In this document: positions 27,640 to 36,962 of the stretch, piece after piece | Position numbering within the stretch: the first letter of the stretch is position 1 | Layout: every line of letters begins with the position of its first letter | Assembly (NCBI RefSeq): GCF_013415885.1 | Contig: NZ_CP058910.1 | Coordinates: forward strand, 2,914,001 to 2,978,000 | Source: Halosimplex rubrum | GTDB lineage: Archaea > Halobacteriota > Halobacteria > Halobacteriales > Haloarculaceae | DNA: 64,000 nt | Direction: 5' to 3' | Translations under genes and position numbers: made by a program | Notes under the pieces: generated by a model | Seen by the model: only the letters and a program-made list of their open reading frames with translations | Told to the model about the DNA's origin: nothing | Database searches by the model: none

Positions 27640-29266
27640 ATGCCAAACGAAGCGTCCGACGACAGCGCAACGACCCGCTCGAACGTCGTCCTAGTGATGG
27701 TCGATGACATGGGATACGCGGACATCAGCTCGTACGGTGGCGAGATAGAGACGCCAAATCTCAGTGCGCTCGCCGGCGATGGACTCCGGTTCACCCAGTT
27801 CTACAACTATTCGCGGTGCTGTCCGACGCGCCTCGCTACTCACCGGTCTCCACCCCCACCAGACTGGCATCGGTCACATGACAAATCCAGCGGACGATCC
27901 GGACGGGAACGACCGGGGGGTCCCGAGTTACCAGGGACACCTGAACGAGCATTGCGTTACGATGGCCGAGGTCCTGAGCGAGGCCGGCTATCAGACGATG
28001 GCCAGCGGGAAGTGGCACCTCGGGCAGCACCGTCAGGGAGACCGCCCGCCTGAGCGCGGGTTCGACCGCTACTACGGCCACCTCGCCGGCGCTGCGAACT
28101 ACTTCGACCCGTCGGGTGAGCGCGGGCTCTCCGAGGACGGCGGCGACCCCGGCAGCGTCGAACCCGAAAGCACCACCGACCGGCGCTACTACACCACGGA
28201 CGCCTTCACCGACTACGCCATCGATTTCATCGAGGAGGTGACCGCCGCCGACGACCAGCCCTTCTTCCTCTATCTCCCGTACAATGCCCCACACTGGCCG
28301 CTCCACGCCCACAAGGACGTCGTCGAGAAGTATCGCGGCGAATACGCGGACGGCTGGGACGCGCTCCGCAAGGAGCGCTACGAGCGCCAACTCGAGATGG
28401 GGCTATTCAACGAGGAACGGGCGCCGCTCCCTGATCGGGCCGGACCCGAGTGGGACGACCTCTCCGAGGAGAAGCGCGCGGAGATGGCTGAACGGATGGC
28501 GATATACGCCGCCCAGGTCGACATCGTTGACCGGAACGTCGGCCGGCTCGTGGACGCCCTCGAGGACTGGGGCGAACTCGACGAGACGCTGTTCCTCTTC
28601 CTCTCCGATAACGGCGCGTGCGCTGAGTTCGACATGCTGGGGAGCGGTCCTGTAGACGAGCTCAACAAAGCGAGCTCGCCGCTTGTCCAGAGCTACGGGG
28701 AGGCATGGGCGCACGCGTCGAACACACCGTTCCGCAAGTACAAGCGCTGGGTCCACGAGGGCGGAGCCGCCACGCCGTTCATCGTCCATTGGCCGGACGC
28801 GCTGGACGACTCCGACGGCGAGTGGCGACGCCAGCCCGCCTACCTTCCGGACGTCATGGCGACGGTCGTCGACGTGACGGGCGCCGAGTACCCCGACGCG
28901 CGCGACGGTGTCAGCGTCCCGCCGATCGAGGGGACGAGTCTCCGCCCCGCGTTCGAGGGGGACTCGATCGACCGTGACGAACCGCTGTTCATGGAACACG
29001 AGAGGAACCGTTTTGTCCGCGACGGGAAGTGGAAGCTTGTCTCGGCGGGCGAGGAAGCGGACTACGGCGGCCCCGACAGCTGGGAGCTTTTCGACATGGA
29101 GTCCGACCGGACGGAAACGACCGATCTATCGGCGGACCACCCCGACCGAGTCGAGCGACTCCGGAAAGCGTGGTGGGAGTGGGCCGAACGCGTCGGCGTC
29201 GTCCCGAACGGCCGGGGCGTCGAGAGTTACGAAGACTACTTGAGACAGGTGAAGCGCGGGGAATAG
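27640..29266 (+). pseudogene. Arylsulfatase A-type sulfatase, frameshift just after the active site
   Basis: If corrected, a protein of about 542 residues. NVVLVMVDDMGYADISSYGG opens it. The formylglycine motif is CCPTR (Cys60). Immediately after it (27828-27831, a GCGC run) two bases appear to be missing. The next frame continues ASLLTGLHPHQTGIGHM, MASGKWHLGQH (catalytic Lys/His), LPYNAPHWPLHAHKDV, LFLFLSDNGACAEF (metal site) and the end DLSADHPDRVERLRKAW to 29266. This belongs to a different subfamily from the three sulfatases before it. No other damage is seen, so a recent mutation or a sequencing error is possible. Confidence 0.85.
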
Positions 29267-29299
29267 CTGTTGGAACGCGACTCCCGCAGGGAGTCGCCC

Positions 29300-31492
29300 T
29301 CAGGTCGAGGAGACGGTCAACCGGATCATCGAGTAGGGGTCGAGTGTGACCTCGACCGCGCCGTCGGTGACCGCCGCTTCGTTGTACTCGGGCGTTACGT
29401 GTTCGGGGTCTTCCCGGGAGTTCTGCTCGTGCCACGTCTCCGCGCCGAGCGTCGCGATCTCGGCGTCGCCGTCGGCCTCGAAGCTCCCGAGGTCGACGGA
29501 GACGTCGATGGGCTCCTCGTGACTCGTCCGGTTGACGAGGACGACGCGCAGGGCGTCCTCGCCTTCGGTGGCCATCACGTCGACCGCGGGGACCCCCTCG
29601 ACCGGGCTGATCTCGCGGAACGTGTACTCCGTCGAGATAGTGCCGCACTCGACGTCGGCCCCCACAGGGGTGTCGCCGGCGAGCGCCGTCGTCAGCGCCC
29701 GGCCGTAGTGACACGGGTCGGCCCAGACGCGCTCACCCGACTTCTGGAGGCCGCCGCCGTGGTTGACGCTCGCCGAGTGGGTCAGCATCTCCGCGAACTC
29801 GCCCATGCGGATCATCTCGTTGCGGATGCAGGCGTTGTACAGCGCCTCGCTGATCGTCACCGGCGTCGGCAGCGTCTCCTCGGTCAGCTCCTCGGCCTCG
29901 CCGCCGGGCTCACTCTCGCCCGCGGATTCGCCGTCGCCGGCGGGTCCGCCTTCGCTGGTGTCCCCTTCGAGGCCCGCGAAGAGCTGGAGCTCGGTCAGGT
30001 CGAAGCGCGGGTCGTCGACGCCGGCCTCGCGCATCCGATCTTCGAGCCCGCGGAACACCTCGCCGAACTCCTTCGAGAAGCCCATGTACGCCCGGAAGAG
30101 CTCCCGCGGGTCGGTGTCCCGACCGACCTGCCCGCCCGCGAGAACGTGATCGGAGATGGCGCGGATGTCGTCTCCCACCCGTTCCAGTAGCGTGTCGTTC
30201 CAGCGGCCGTTCGTCGTCAGCGGGCCCATCCCGGGGTCGTCGTTGGTCTCCAGCCCGCAGGCGGTGAGTTTGATATCCGGGTCGACGTCGAGCATGGCTT
30301 CGCTGAACCGCTCGTAGCGGTCGGCGTTGCCCGCCGCCGTCGTCCAGCGGACCTGCCACTGGCCCCAGAGCTCGTTGCCGACCTCCCAGTAGGTCACGTC
30401 GTATGGCTCGGGGTGGCCGTTCTCCGCACGCAGCTGTCCCATCTCGGTCTCCTCGGGGTCGCCGTTGCAGTACTCGACCCATTTGGCGGCCTCCTCGGGC
30501 GTGCCGTCGCCGGCGTTGATACAGATGGTGGGCTCACAGCCCACGTTCTCACAGAACTGCATGAACTCGTCCGTCCCGAACAGGTTGTACTCCAGCCCCT
30601 CCCAGTTGGGGTTCGGTTTCGTCGGCCGCTCGTCGACGGGGCCGATCCCGTCGCGCCAGTCGTAGCCCGAGACGAAGTTCCCGCCGGGCCAGCGCAGCGC
30701 CGGCAGGTCCGAGTCGCGGAGGAACTCGACGACTTCCGGGTCGGCGTAGTCGACGTGGTCGCTCGGGTAGAGCAACAGCCGTTCGACGACGATTTCAGCG
30801 GGTTCGTCGGCGGTCAGCGAGATGCGGTAGATGCCGTCGGGGTCGACGTCGCTCGGCAGTTCGAAGTCGCCCTCGACGGTTGCCCACTCCTCGCCGACAT
30901 CGAGTTCGGCGTCGGCGAGTTCATCGCCGTCGTCAGTCGCGACGGTCACACGAGCCGTCGTCGCCTCGACCGCCCGGACCTTGCAGCGGAACTCGTACTC
31001 ATCGATCCGGTGGAGCGGGAGGTGCGTCCGCTGTTCGACGCCCTCATCGGCGGCGTCGGTTTCGATGCGCTGTGCGCAGTTCCCGCTCGGGCCGGTGTCG
31101 GGGCTGAACGCCACGCCGTCGTCGGTCGGGAGCCACCCGAAGGCGAGGGCGCGCTGGTAGGCGTCGAGCAGGGCGTCGGTGTCTGTCGACTCGGGATAGG
31201 CGAGCGGGCGGTCGTGTTCTTCGACCGTCTCGCGGATGTCGGCGATATCGTACGTAGGACCGTTCCCGCCGCTCGGGATGCCCGATCCCCGGAAGTGCCA
31301 CTCGCCGAAGACGGGGTTGAAGAGGATCTGCGCGTCCATCCCGTGATAGATGTTGTTGCCGAGGTGCTCGCAGAACTTCGCGAACAGGTACGGGTTCACG
31401 TCGTGGCCCGCCCGTCGGCTCGTATCGACGGTTACGTTCGCGGTCGTGGCGTCATCCGTCGCTCGGTGGACGAAGAGATCGTCGGCTGGCAT
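29300..31492 (-). CDS. GH51 alpha-L-arabinofuranosidase (paralogue B)
   Basis: 730-residue paralogue of the gene at 18263. It shows AKFCEHLGNNIYHGMDAQ, LRWPGGNFVSGYDWRDG, acid/base Glu374 in EVGNELWGQWQ, nucleophile Glu501 in DLTELQLF, and the C-terminal LDPYSMIRLTV. A Gly/Glu/Ser-rich insert (about 510-545) follows the nucleophile where paralogue A has an Asp/Ala-rich one. The frame is open 34 codons further upstream, but ATG 31492 (MPADDLFVH) agrees with the paralogue. It is convergent with the sulfatase at 27640 and divergent from the F420-dependent enzyme at 31608, sharing a 115-base promoter region. Confidence 0.93.
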   Translation of the reverse strand: MPADDLFVHRATDDATTANVTVDTSRRAGHDVNPYLFAKFCEHLGNNIYHGMDAQILFNPVFGEWHFRGSGIPSGGNGPTYDIADIRETVEEHDRPLAYPESTDTDALLDAYQRALAFGWLPTDDGVAFSPDTGPSGNCAQRIETDAADEGVEQRTHLPLHRIDEYEFRCKVRAVEATTARVTVATDDGDELADAELDVGEEWATVEGDFELPSDVDPDGIYRISLTADEPAEIVVERLLLYPSDHVDYADPEVVEFLRDSDLPALRWPGGNFVSGYDWRDGIGPVDERPTKPNPNWEGLEYNLFGTDEFMQFCENVGCEPTICINAGDGTPEEAAKWVEYCNGDPEETEMGQLRAENGHPEPYDVTYWEVGNELWGQWQVRWTTAAGNADRYERFSEAMLDVDPDIKLTACGLETNDDPGMGPLTTNGRWNDTLLERVGDDIRAISDHVLAGGQVGRDTDPRELFRAYMGFSKEFGEVFRGLEDRMREAGVDDPRFDLTELQLFAGLEGDTSEGGPAGDGESAGESEPGGEAEELTEETLPTPVTISEALYNACIRNEMIRMGEFAEMLTHSASVNHGGGLQKSGERVWADPCHYGRALTTALAGDTPVGADVECGTISTEYTFREISPVEGVPAVDVMATEGEDALRVVLVNRTSHEEPIDVSVDLGSFEADGDAEIATLGAETWHEQNSREDPEHVTPEYNEAAVTDGAVEVTLDPYSMIRLTVSST

Positions 31493-31607
31493 GGTATGTG
31501 CTGGACCAGAACGCCCGAAACCATAAACGTCGGGTCGCGCGACAACGCGCGTTCGGCCTTGCCGGTGCGCGCCGAGGAAGTATTCGATCGGCACCCCGAA
31601 CGGGGGT

Positions 31608-32564
31608 ATGGTGTCACTCGGCTACAAGCTGGCGAGCGAGGAGCACGGGCCGTCGGACCTCGCGCGATACGCGCGGCGCGCGGAGGAAACCGGGTTCGAA
31701 TTCGCGATGATCTCCGACCACTACCACCCGTGGACCAGCGACCAGGGCGAGAGTCCCTTCGTCTGGGGAACGCTGGGTGCTATCGCCGAGACCACCGACG
31801 GCATCGAGGTCGGTACCGGCGTGACCTGCCCGACGATGCGGGTCCACCCGGTGATCGTCGCGCAGGCGGCCGCCACCGCGGCGACGATGCTCGAAGACCG
31901 CTTCTTCCTCGGCGTCGGCACCGGCGAGCGCCTCAACGAGCACGTCCTCGGCGACAGCTGGCCGAACCACCGAACGCGCCTCGAGATGCTCGTCGAGGCG
32001 GTGGACGTGATGCGGGCGCTCTGGGACGGCGACCTACAGAGCCACGACGGCGAACATTACACCGTCGAGAGCGCTCAGATCTTCACCCGGCCCGATGACC
32101 CTCCGTCGATCCACGTCGCCGCGGGCGGGCCCCGAACTGCGACGACTGCGGGGCGCATCGGCGACGGCTTCGTCGGGGCCGGTCCCGCGAGCGAGCACAT
32201 CGAGCGCTTCGAGGAGGCGGGCGGCGAGGGGAAGCCGAAGTACGCCGAGATGGCCGTCTGCTGGGCCGAGGACGAGGCCGAAGCGCGCCGGACAGCACAC
32301 GAGCAGTGGCCTAACGCGGCCATGCCGGGCGTGGGCTCAGAACTCCCGACGCCCGCCCACTTCGAGCAGACGGCCGAGATGGTGAGCGAGGACGACGTCG
32401 CTGAGGCCGTCGTCTGCAGTCCTGATCCGGCCGACCACGTCGAGGAGATCGAGACCTACCTCGACGCTGGGTACGACCACATCTGTGTCCATCAGATCGG
32501 TCCCGACCAGGTGGGGTTCTTCGAGTTCTACGAGGACGAGATCCTCCCCGAGTTCGACGGGTGA
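31608..32564 (+). CDS. F420-dependent oxidoreductase, glucose-6-phosphate dehydrogenase-like (LLM class)
   Basis: Luciferase-like TIM barrel of 318 residues. Compared with F420-dependent glucose-6-phosphate dehydrogenases, LGYKLASEEHG, MISDHYHPW, VGTGVTCPTMRVHPVIVAQA, FLGVGTGERLNEHVLG, VAAGGPRTA and YDHICVHQIGPDQ all fit the F420/sugar-phosphate-binding pattern. It probably oxidises a free sugar or sugar phosphate with coenzyme F420 in the cytoplasm. Its place between an arabinofuranosidase and the sulfatase-activating enzyme suggests a role in the same pathway (inference). The first ATG is used, and the intergenic region is shared with the divergent GH51 gene. Confidence 0.87.
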   Translation: MVSLGYKLASEEHGPSDLARYARRAEETGFEFAMISDHYHPWTSDQGESPFVWGTLGAIAETTDGIEVGTGVTCPTMRVHPVIVAQAAATAATMLEDRFFLGVGTGERLNEHVLGDSWPNHRTRLEMLVEAVDVMRALWDGDLQSHDGEHYTVESAQIFTRPDDPPSIHVAAGGPRTATTAGRIGDGFVGAGPASEHIERFEEAGGEGKPKYAEMAVCWAEDEAEARRTAHEQWPNAAMPGVGSELPTPAHFEQTAEMVSEDDVAEAVVCSPDPADHVEEIETYLDAGYDHICVHQIGPDQVGFFEFYEDEILPEFDG

Positions 32565-32684
32565 GCGGCTCGTCCGCCGTTGCGGGCCGTGCCAGTCCAC
32601 ATCGCGCTCGGAGCGGAGGGCCTTGACGAACGCCACGGGGAGTCCGACGAAATCGTTTACTGACCGCTCAACGATGATCCTGAC

Positions 32685-33707
32685 ATGACCGAGGAACGAG
32701 CCTGCTGTGCAGCAGCCCGCGACTCGGAGCGGCCGTCCCGTGAGGGCGAGGTGGATGAGGGCACTGGCGAAGTCGCGGACTCCGACGCACGGTTCACCAC
32801 GACGCCTGCGACGAACGACGACGAACGGACCGCCCGGATGGCCAGACTCGACGGCGGGACGTTCACGATGGGTACCGATTCGGACGTGGGCTTCCCGGAG
32901 GACGGTGAGGGACCGGCCCGCGAGGTGACCGTCGACTCCTTCTACGTCGACAAGCACGCCGTCACGAATGCCGAGTTCCTAGAGTTCGTCCGCAACACGG
33001 GCTACACGACCGACGCCGAGCGCTTCGGCTGGTCGTTCGTCTTCGAGGACTTTGTGAACGACGGCGACCGCGACCGGATTGTCCAGCACTCCGCGGCCAC
33101 GCCGTGGTGGGCCGCCGTCGAAGGTGCCGACTGGCTCCACCCGAACGGCCCGATCCGGAGCCTCCTCGACGACCGGGAGCTACTGAAACATCCAGTCACG
33201 CACGTCTCCTGGCGCGACGCGGCGGCCTACGCCGACTGGGCGGGCAAACGCCTCCCTACCGAGGCCGAGTGGGAGTACGCCGCACGCGGGGGGCTCCACC
33301 AGCGAACGTTCCCGTGGGGTGACGAACTGAAGCCGGACGGCGAGCACCGCTGTAACATCTGGCAGGGAGAGTTCCCCGACAACAACACGGGTGGCGACGG
33401 GTTCGTCCAGACGGCGCCAGTCGACGCGTTCGAACCGAACGGCTACGGGATCTACAATCCTTCCGGGAACGTCTGGGAGTGGTGCGCCGACTGGTTCAGC
33501 GCCGACTACCACACGACCGACGAGTACGACCGCGACAATCCGACCGGCCCCGAGGGCGGCGACGAGCGCGTGATGCGCGGCGGCTCGTACCTCTGCCACC
33601 GATCATGGTGCAACCGCTACCGGGTCGCCGCCCGGTCGAAAAACACGCCAGATAGCTCGACCGGCAACATCGGCTTTCGCTGCGTCGTCGACGCCGCCGA
33701 GTCGTGA
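32685..33707 (+). CDS. Formylglycine-generating enzyme (sulfatase-modifying factor)
   Basis: Oxidises the active-site Cys of CxPxR sulfatases to formylglycine using oxygen and copper. The 340-residue protein is a clear SUMF1/FGE member: GGTFTMGTDSD (about 57), VDKHAVTNAEFLEFV, FVFEDFVN, HPVTHVSWRDAAAYADWAGKR, LPTEAEWEYAARGG, NIWQGEFP and the terminal GGSYLCHRSWCNRYR. The two copper-binding cysteines are Cys304 and Cys309, spaced exactly as in human FGE, followed by ARSKNTPDSS and GFRC. The N-terminal CCAAARDSERP is also typical of prokaryotic FGEs. It is the only maturation enzyme in the window and should serve all the sulfatases here. Confidence 0.96.
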   Translation: MTEERACCAAARDSERPSREGEVDEGTGEVADSDARFTTTPATNDDERTARMARLDGGTFTMGTDSDVGFPEDGEGPAREVTVDSFYVDKHAVTNAEFLEFVRNTGYTTDAERFGWSFVFEDFVNDGDRDRIVQHSAATPWWAAVEGADWLHPNGPIRSLLDDRELLKHPVTHVSWRDAAAYADWAGKRLPTEAEWEYAARGGLHQRTFPWGDELKPDGEHRCNIWQGEFPDNNTGGDGFVQTAPVDAFEPNGYGIYNPSGNVWEWCADWFSADYHTTDEYDRDNPTGPEGGDERVMRGGSYLCHRSWCNRYRVAARSKNTPDSSTGNIGFRCVVDAAES

Positions 33708-33887
33708 TCCACGCAGCCCGTCCGCTGCACAGAGACGGTTCCCGAAAGCGGGTCCCTGCGCGTTGCGTTCGCGCTTTGCTCCGCCGCGAAACCGTGACTC
33801 GTGAGCGACCTCAGACCGTGGAAACTGGTCTCTTCGCCGAAGCGCTCAGACGGTCCGATCGCGGTACTGCGAAAGGGCCTGCGTCGA

Positions 33888-34148
33888 CTACTCGGAATCG
33901 TAGTAGCCCGCTTCCGCGAGCGATTCTCGGAGCGGACCGCGGGCGATCGCCGTCGCACCCTCGATGGAGGGGAGTGTGCCCCACTCGGGGACCGTATCAC
34001 CGCAGTCGGGACATCGGCGGACGACCCGATCGCGGTCCTCCTGAACGGCCCAGTCCTCGACGTCCGCGTCCAGTCCGGTCCAACCGCACTCGCACGTGAA
34101 CTGGACGTTCGGATGGTCGAAACTACGGTCTACTGCTGGCTTCGCCAT
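33888..34148 (-). CDS. Small zinc-ribbon protein, function unknown
   Basis: 86 residues with a four-cysteine ribbon: CECGWTG (about 18-24) and CPDCGDTVPEWG (about 46-57). This arrangement is common in small haloarchaeal proteins that bind nucleic acid or protein partners. The N-terminus (MAKPAVDRSF) and C-terminal AEAGYYDSE show no membrane segment. It is divergent from the GH127 gene. No specific function can be assigned. Confidence 0.6.
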   Translation of the reverse strand: MAKPAVDRSFDHPNVQFTCECGWTGLDADVEDWAVQEDRDRVVRRCPDCGDTVPEWGTLPSIEGATAIARGPLRESLAEAGYYDSE

Positions 34149-34287
34149 ATCAAGTGATCCGGCCAGGCGCTCTTAAGACATGGGGTCGAGAGGACGAGAT
34201 ATTCCCGCATCCTGTCCCGTGACTCGCACCCGCTCCCCGGGTCCCACCGGCGTGAGGGTTATGCCGGCGGCGGCACGGAGTGATCGT

Positions 34288-36216
34288 ATGACCGACGCGC
34301 GCCTCGAACCGCGTGCCTACGACCCCCTCCCGCTGGGTGCCGTGAAACCGCGCGGGTGGCTCGAACGACAGCTCGCGATCCAGGCCGACGGGCTGACCGG
34401 CCATCTGGAGGAGTGCTGGCCCGACGTTGCCGACAACCAGTGGCTCGGCGGCGAACGAGACGGGTGGGAGCGCGGCCCTTACTACGTCGACGGCCTCCTG
34501 CCGCTCGCATACCTCCTCGACGACCCCGACCTGATCGAGCGAGCGGAGACGTGGGTCGAGGCCTTTCTCGCGAGTCAGAACGAGAACGGTTGGATCGGCC
34601 CGGCCGAACAGGCCCGCGACCAAGGGTACGAGTACGACCCGTGGCCGCGGTTCGTTGTCTGCAAAGTCCTCGCGCAGTACCACGAGGCAACCGGCGACGA
34701 GCGCGCCGTTGAGGCCATGCTGTTGTTCTGTGACTGGCTCGCCGACGCGCTCGAAGACCGACCACTGGAGCGGTGGGGACGCTATCGGTGGGCCGATCTG
34801 GCAGTGAGCCTCTACTGGCTCTACGACCGGACCGGTGACGAGCGACTTCTCGACCTCGTCTCGACGGCCGCCGAGCAGGGATACGACTGGGGCGACCACT
34901 TCGCGGACCTCGGTGGGTATCTCGAACCGTACGAGTGGCCGGACGACGGGGAGACGGACCTCTCGGCGCACGTCGTCAACAACGCGATGGGCCTCAAGGA
35001 GCCCGCCGTCCGCGCTCGCCTGCGCGCCCTCGAGGGTGACGGGGCGGCCGCCGCACGCGGGATCAAAACGCTCGACAGGTTTCACGGGCAAGCCACAGGC
35101 CTCTTCTCCGGTGACGAGTACTACGGCGGGAAACACCCCTCGCGCGGGACTGAGCTCTGCGGCGTCGTCGAGTACATGTACTCGCTCGAAGTGCTCGCGT
35201 CGATCACCGGCGACCCACGCCACGGCGACCGGCTCGAACGGCTCGCGTACAACGCCCTCCCGGCGACGTTCACGTCCGACATGTGGGCCCACCAGTATGA
35301 CCAGCAGGCGAACCAGGTGATCTGCAACGTCGCCGAGAAGGATTGGTTCAACGGCCCCGACGCCAACGTCTTCGGGCTGGCACCGAATTTCGGCTGCTGC
35401 ACGGCAAACATGCACCAGGGCTGGCCGAAGCTCGCTTCGCACCTGTGGATGCGCGACGGCGGTGGTAGCGACGACCGCGACGAGAGCGACGAGCTCGCGA
35501 TCGTCGCCTACGCCCCCTGCGCGGTGACGACCGAACTCGACGGGGAGGACGTAACGGTCGTCGAGGACACCGACTACCCGTTCGAGGACTCGGTGGCGTT
35601 CACCGTCGAGACGGACGTTCCGGCGACGTTCGCGCTCTCGCTCCGGATTCCCGAGTGGGTCGAGGCGGCAACGATCGAACGCCCGGGCGGCGACCGCGAG
35701 ACCGTCGACGCGACGGGATCGTATCACCGGATCGAACGGACGTGGGAAGACGGGGACACGCTCGAGATACGGTTCGAGTCGCCGGTGCGTGTCGAGCGGC
35801 GCTATCACGGTGCAGTGAGCGTCCATCGCGGACCGCTGACGTTCGCCTACCCCATCGAGGCGTCACGGAAACAGATCGCTGGCGAACGACCGCACGCCGA
35901 CTGGGAGCTGTACCCGGACGAGCCGTGGAACTACGGGCTGGAACTTGAATCGATGGATTCGGTCTCCGACGGGGCGTCGGCGCTCGCCGCGTCGTTCGAC
36001 GACCCCGGCGAGCGGCCGTTCTCGCCCGAGGGCGCGCCCGTCGAACTCGATGTGACCGGCCGGCTCGTCCCCGAGTGGGGCCTCGACGACGAGTTCGCGT
36101 GGGCCGAGTCGATCCCGAACGGCATCGTCCGGTCCGACAAGCCCGCCGAATCGCTCACGCTGGTGCCGTACGGCTGTACGAACCTCCGGGTCGCCGAGTT
36201 CCCCCTGCTCGATTGA
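34288..36216 (+). CDS. GH127 beta-L-arabinofuranosidase (DUF1680)
   Basis: 642-residue (alpha/alpha)6-barrel enzyme of the HypBA1 type, which releases beta-L-arabinofuranose using a cysteine nucleophile held by zinc. The zinc and catalytic set is visible: Glu289 and Cys291 in GTELCGVVEY, and Cys370-Cys371 in FGCCTANMHQGWPK, where the first Cys of the pair is the nucleophile in the family. The N-terminal PLPLGAVKPRGWLERQL and the C-terminal beta-domains (about 400-640) also fit. The open frame runs 36 codons upstream, with in-frame ATGs at 34261 and 34288. I chose 34288 (MTDARLEPRAYDPL), where similarity begins. No signal peptide. Together with GH51 it covers both anomers of arabinofuranose. 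Confidence 0.93.
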   Translation: MTDARLEPRAYDPLPLGAVKPRGWLERQLAIQADGLTGHLEECWPDVADNQWLGGERDGWERGPYYVDGLLPLAYLLDDPDLIERAETWVEAFLASQNENGWIGPAEQARDQGYEYDPWPRFVVCKVLAQYHEATGDERAVEAMLLFCDWLADALEDRPLERWGRYRWADLAVSLYWLYDRTGDERLLDLVSTAAEQGYDWGDHFADLGGYLEPYEWPDDGETDLSAHVVNNAMGLKEPAVRARLRALEGDGAAAARGIKTLDRFHGQATGLFSGDEYYGGKHPSRGTELCGVVEYMYSLEVLASITGDPRHGDRLERLAYNALPATFTSDMWAHQYDQQANQVICNVAEKDWFNGPDANVFGLAPNFGCCTANMHQGWPKLASHLWMRDGGGSDDRDESDELAIVAYAPCAVTTELDGEDVTVVEDTDYPFEDSVAFTVETDVPATFALSLRIPEWVEAATIERPGGDRETVDATGSYHRIERTWEDGDTLEIRFESPVRVERRYHGAVSVHRGPLTFAYPIEASRKQIAGERPHADWELYPDEPWNYGLELESMDSVSDGASALAASFDDPGERPFSPEGAPVELDVTGRLVPEWGLDDEFAWAESIPNGIVRSDKPAESLTLVPYGCTNLRVAEFPLLD

Positions 36217-36550
36217 GCCAACGCCCGGCGAATCGAACGCCGCTCTCACCGCAGGTAAACTATAAGAAACGTCACAGATGGTATATCCGGGCTAGCGTTA
36301 AACTCGGAGACAGGTGAACGAAACGGACGGCTACTGTCGGGCACACACCGCGAAACGCGGTGGCTGTCCCGACTGACCTTGCCATGACTCACCCCTTCAG
36401 TCGGCCACCGGCTCCGGCTCGTTCGCCTCTCAACCTGGCCGCTTGAGAGGAACTCTCGCTCGCACGATCAGGCACTTGTTGTACCGCGATTGTCTCCAAT
36501 CGGAGGCGCCAGGGAAACAACTATTTCCTTACCGCCGACCACGTCGGCGT
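36217..36550. other. 334-base region without a gene
   Basis: No coding sequence is recognised. AT-rich elements near 36250-36275 and 36510-36530 may be remains of promoters. The second precedes the GH51 remnant. Confidence 0.5.
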
Positions 36551-36962
36551 ATGGCCGACCTCTACAAGCACTAGCGGGTCAACGACGGGACCGCGACCGT
36601 CCGCCTCGATGCCGAGACACGGGCCGGCGCGCCGGTCGAACCGAAGCTCTACGGGAAGTTCGCCGAACACCTCGCGTGGAACGTCGACCACGGGATGGAC
36701 ATGCAGCTGCTGTACAACCCCACGTTCGGTCGGTGGCGGTTCAGGGCCGACAACCCCACGTCGGACGAGGGCTTCATCGGATCGATGGCCCCCAACGGGA
36801 GGCAGCGATGATCGAGGAAGACGCCAACCAACGGGGCTATCCCGGGACGGATCGTCTCGAAGCGGCCGTCGCCGACGGGCTGTCGTTCTGGTGGCTGCGC
36901 CGCAGCGACCAGTCGGACGTGACAGTGAGCCCCGACGTCGGTGAGCACAGGCAGCGCGCACA
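36551..36962 (+). pseudogene. N-terminal remnant of a third GH51 arabinofuranosidase
   Basis: From ATG 36551 the frame reads MADLYKH, a TAG stop, then RVNDGTATVRLD, KLYGKFAEHLAWNVDHGMDM, QLLYNPTFGRWRF and a frameshift into ANQRGYPGTDRLEAAVADGL and SDVTVSPDVGEHRQRAHG. This is the start of a GH51 protein (compare AKFCEHLGNNIYHGM of the two intact genes). It stops at about residue 135, so both catalytic glutamates are missing. Sequence after 36962 is unrelated, marking a deletion breakpoint. Confidence 0.8.

Noticed and set aside
30413-32098. 561-codon plus-strand open frame
   Set aside because: Antisense to GH51 paralogue B and then out of frame with the F420-dependent enzyme. Shadow of GC-rich coding.
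32800-32960. FGE as a general ergothioneine/EgtB-type sulfoxide synthase or other SUMF1-domain protein
   Set aside because: The C-terminal pair Cys304/Cys309 with the CHRSWC context is specific for true formylglycine-generating enzymes, and no DinB-like N-terminal domain is present.
34150-35826. 558-codon minus-strand open frame
   Set aside because: Antisense to the GH127 gene, whose zinc and cysteine motifs are clear. Shadow frame.
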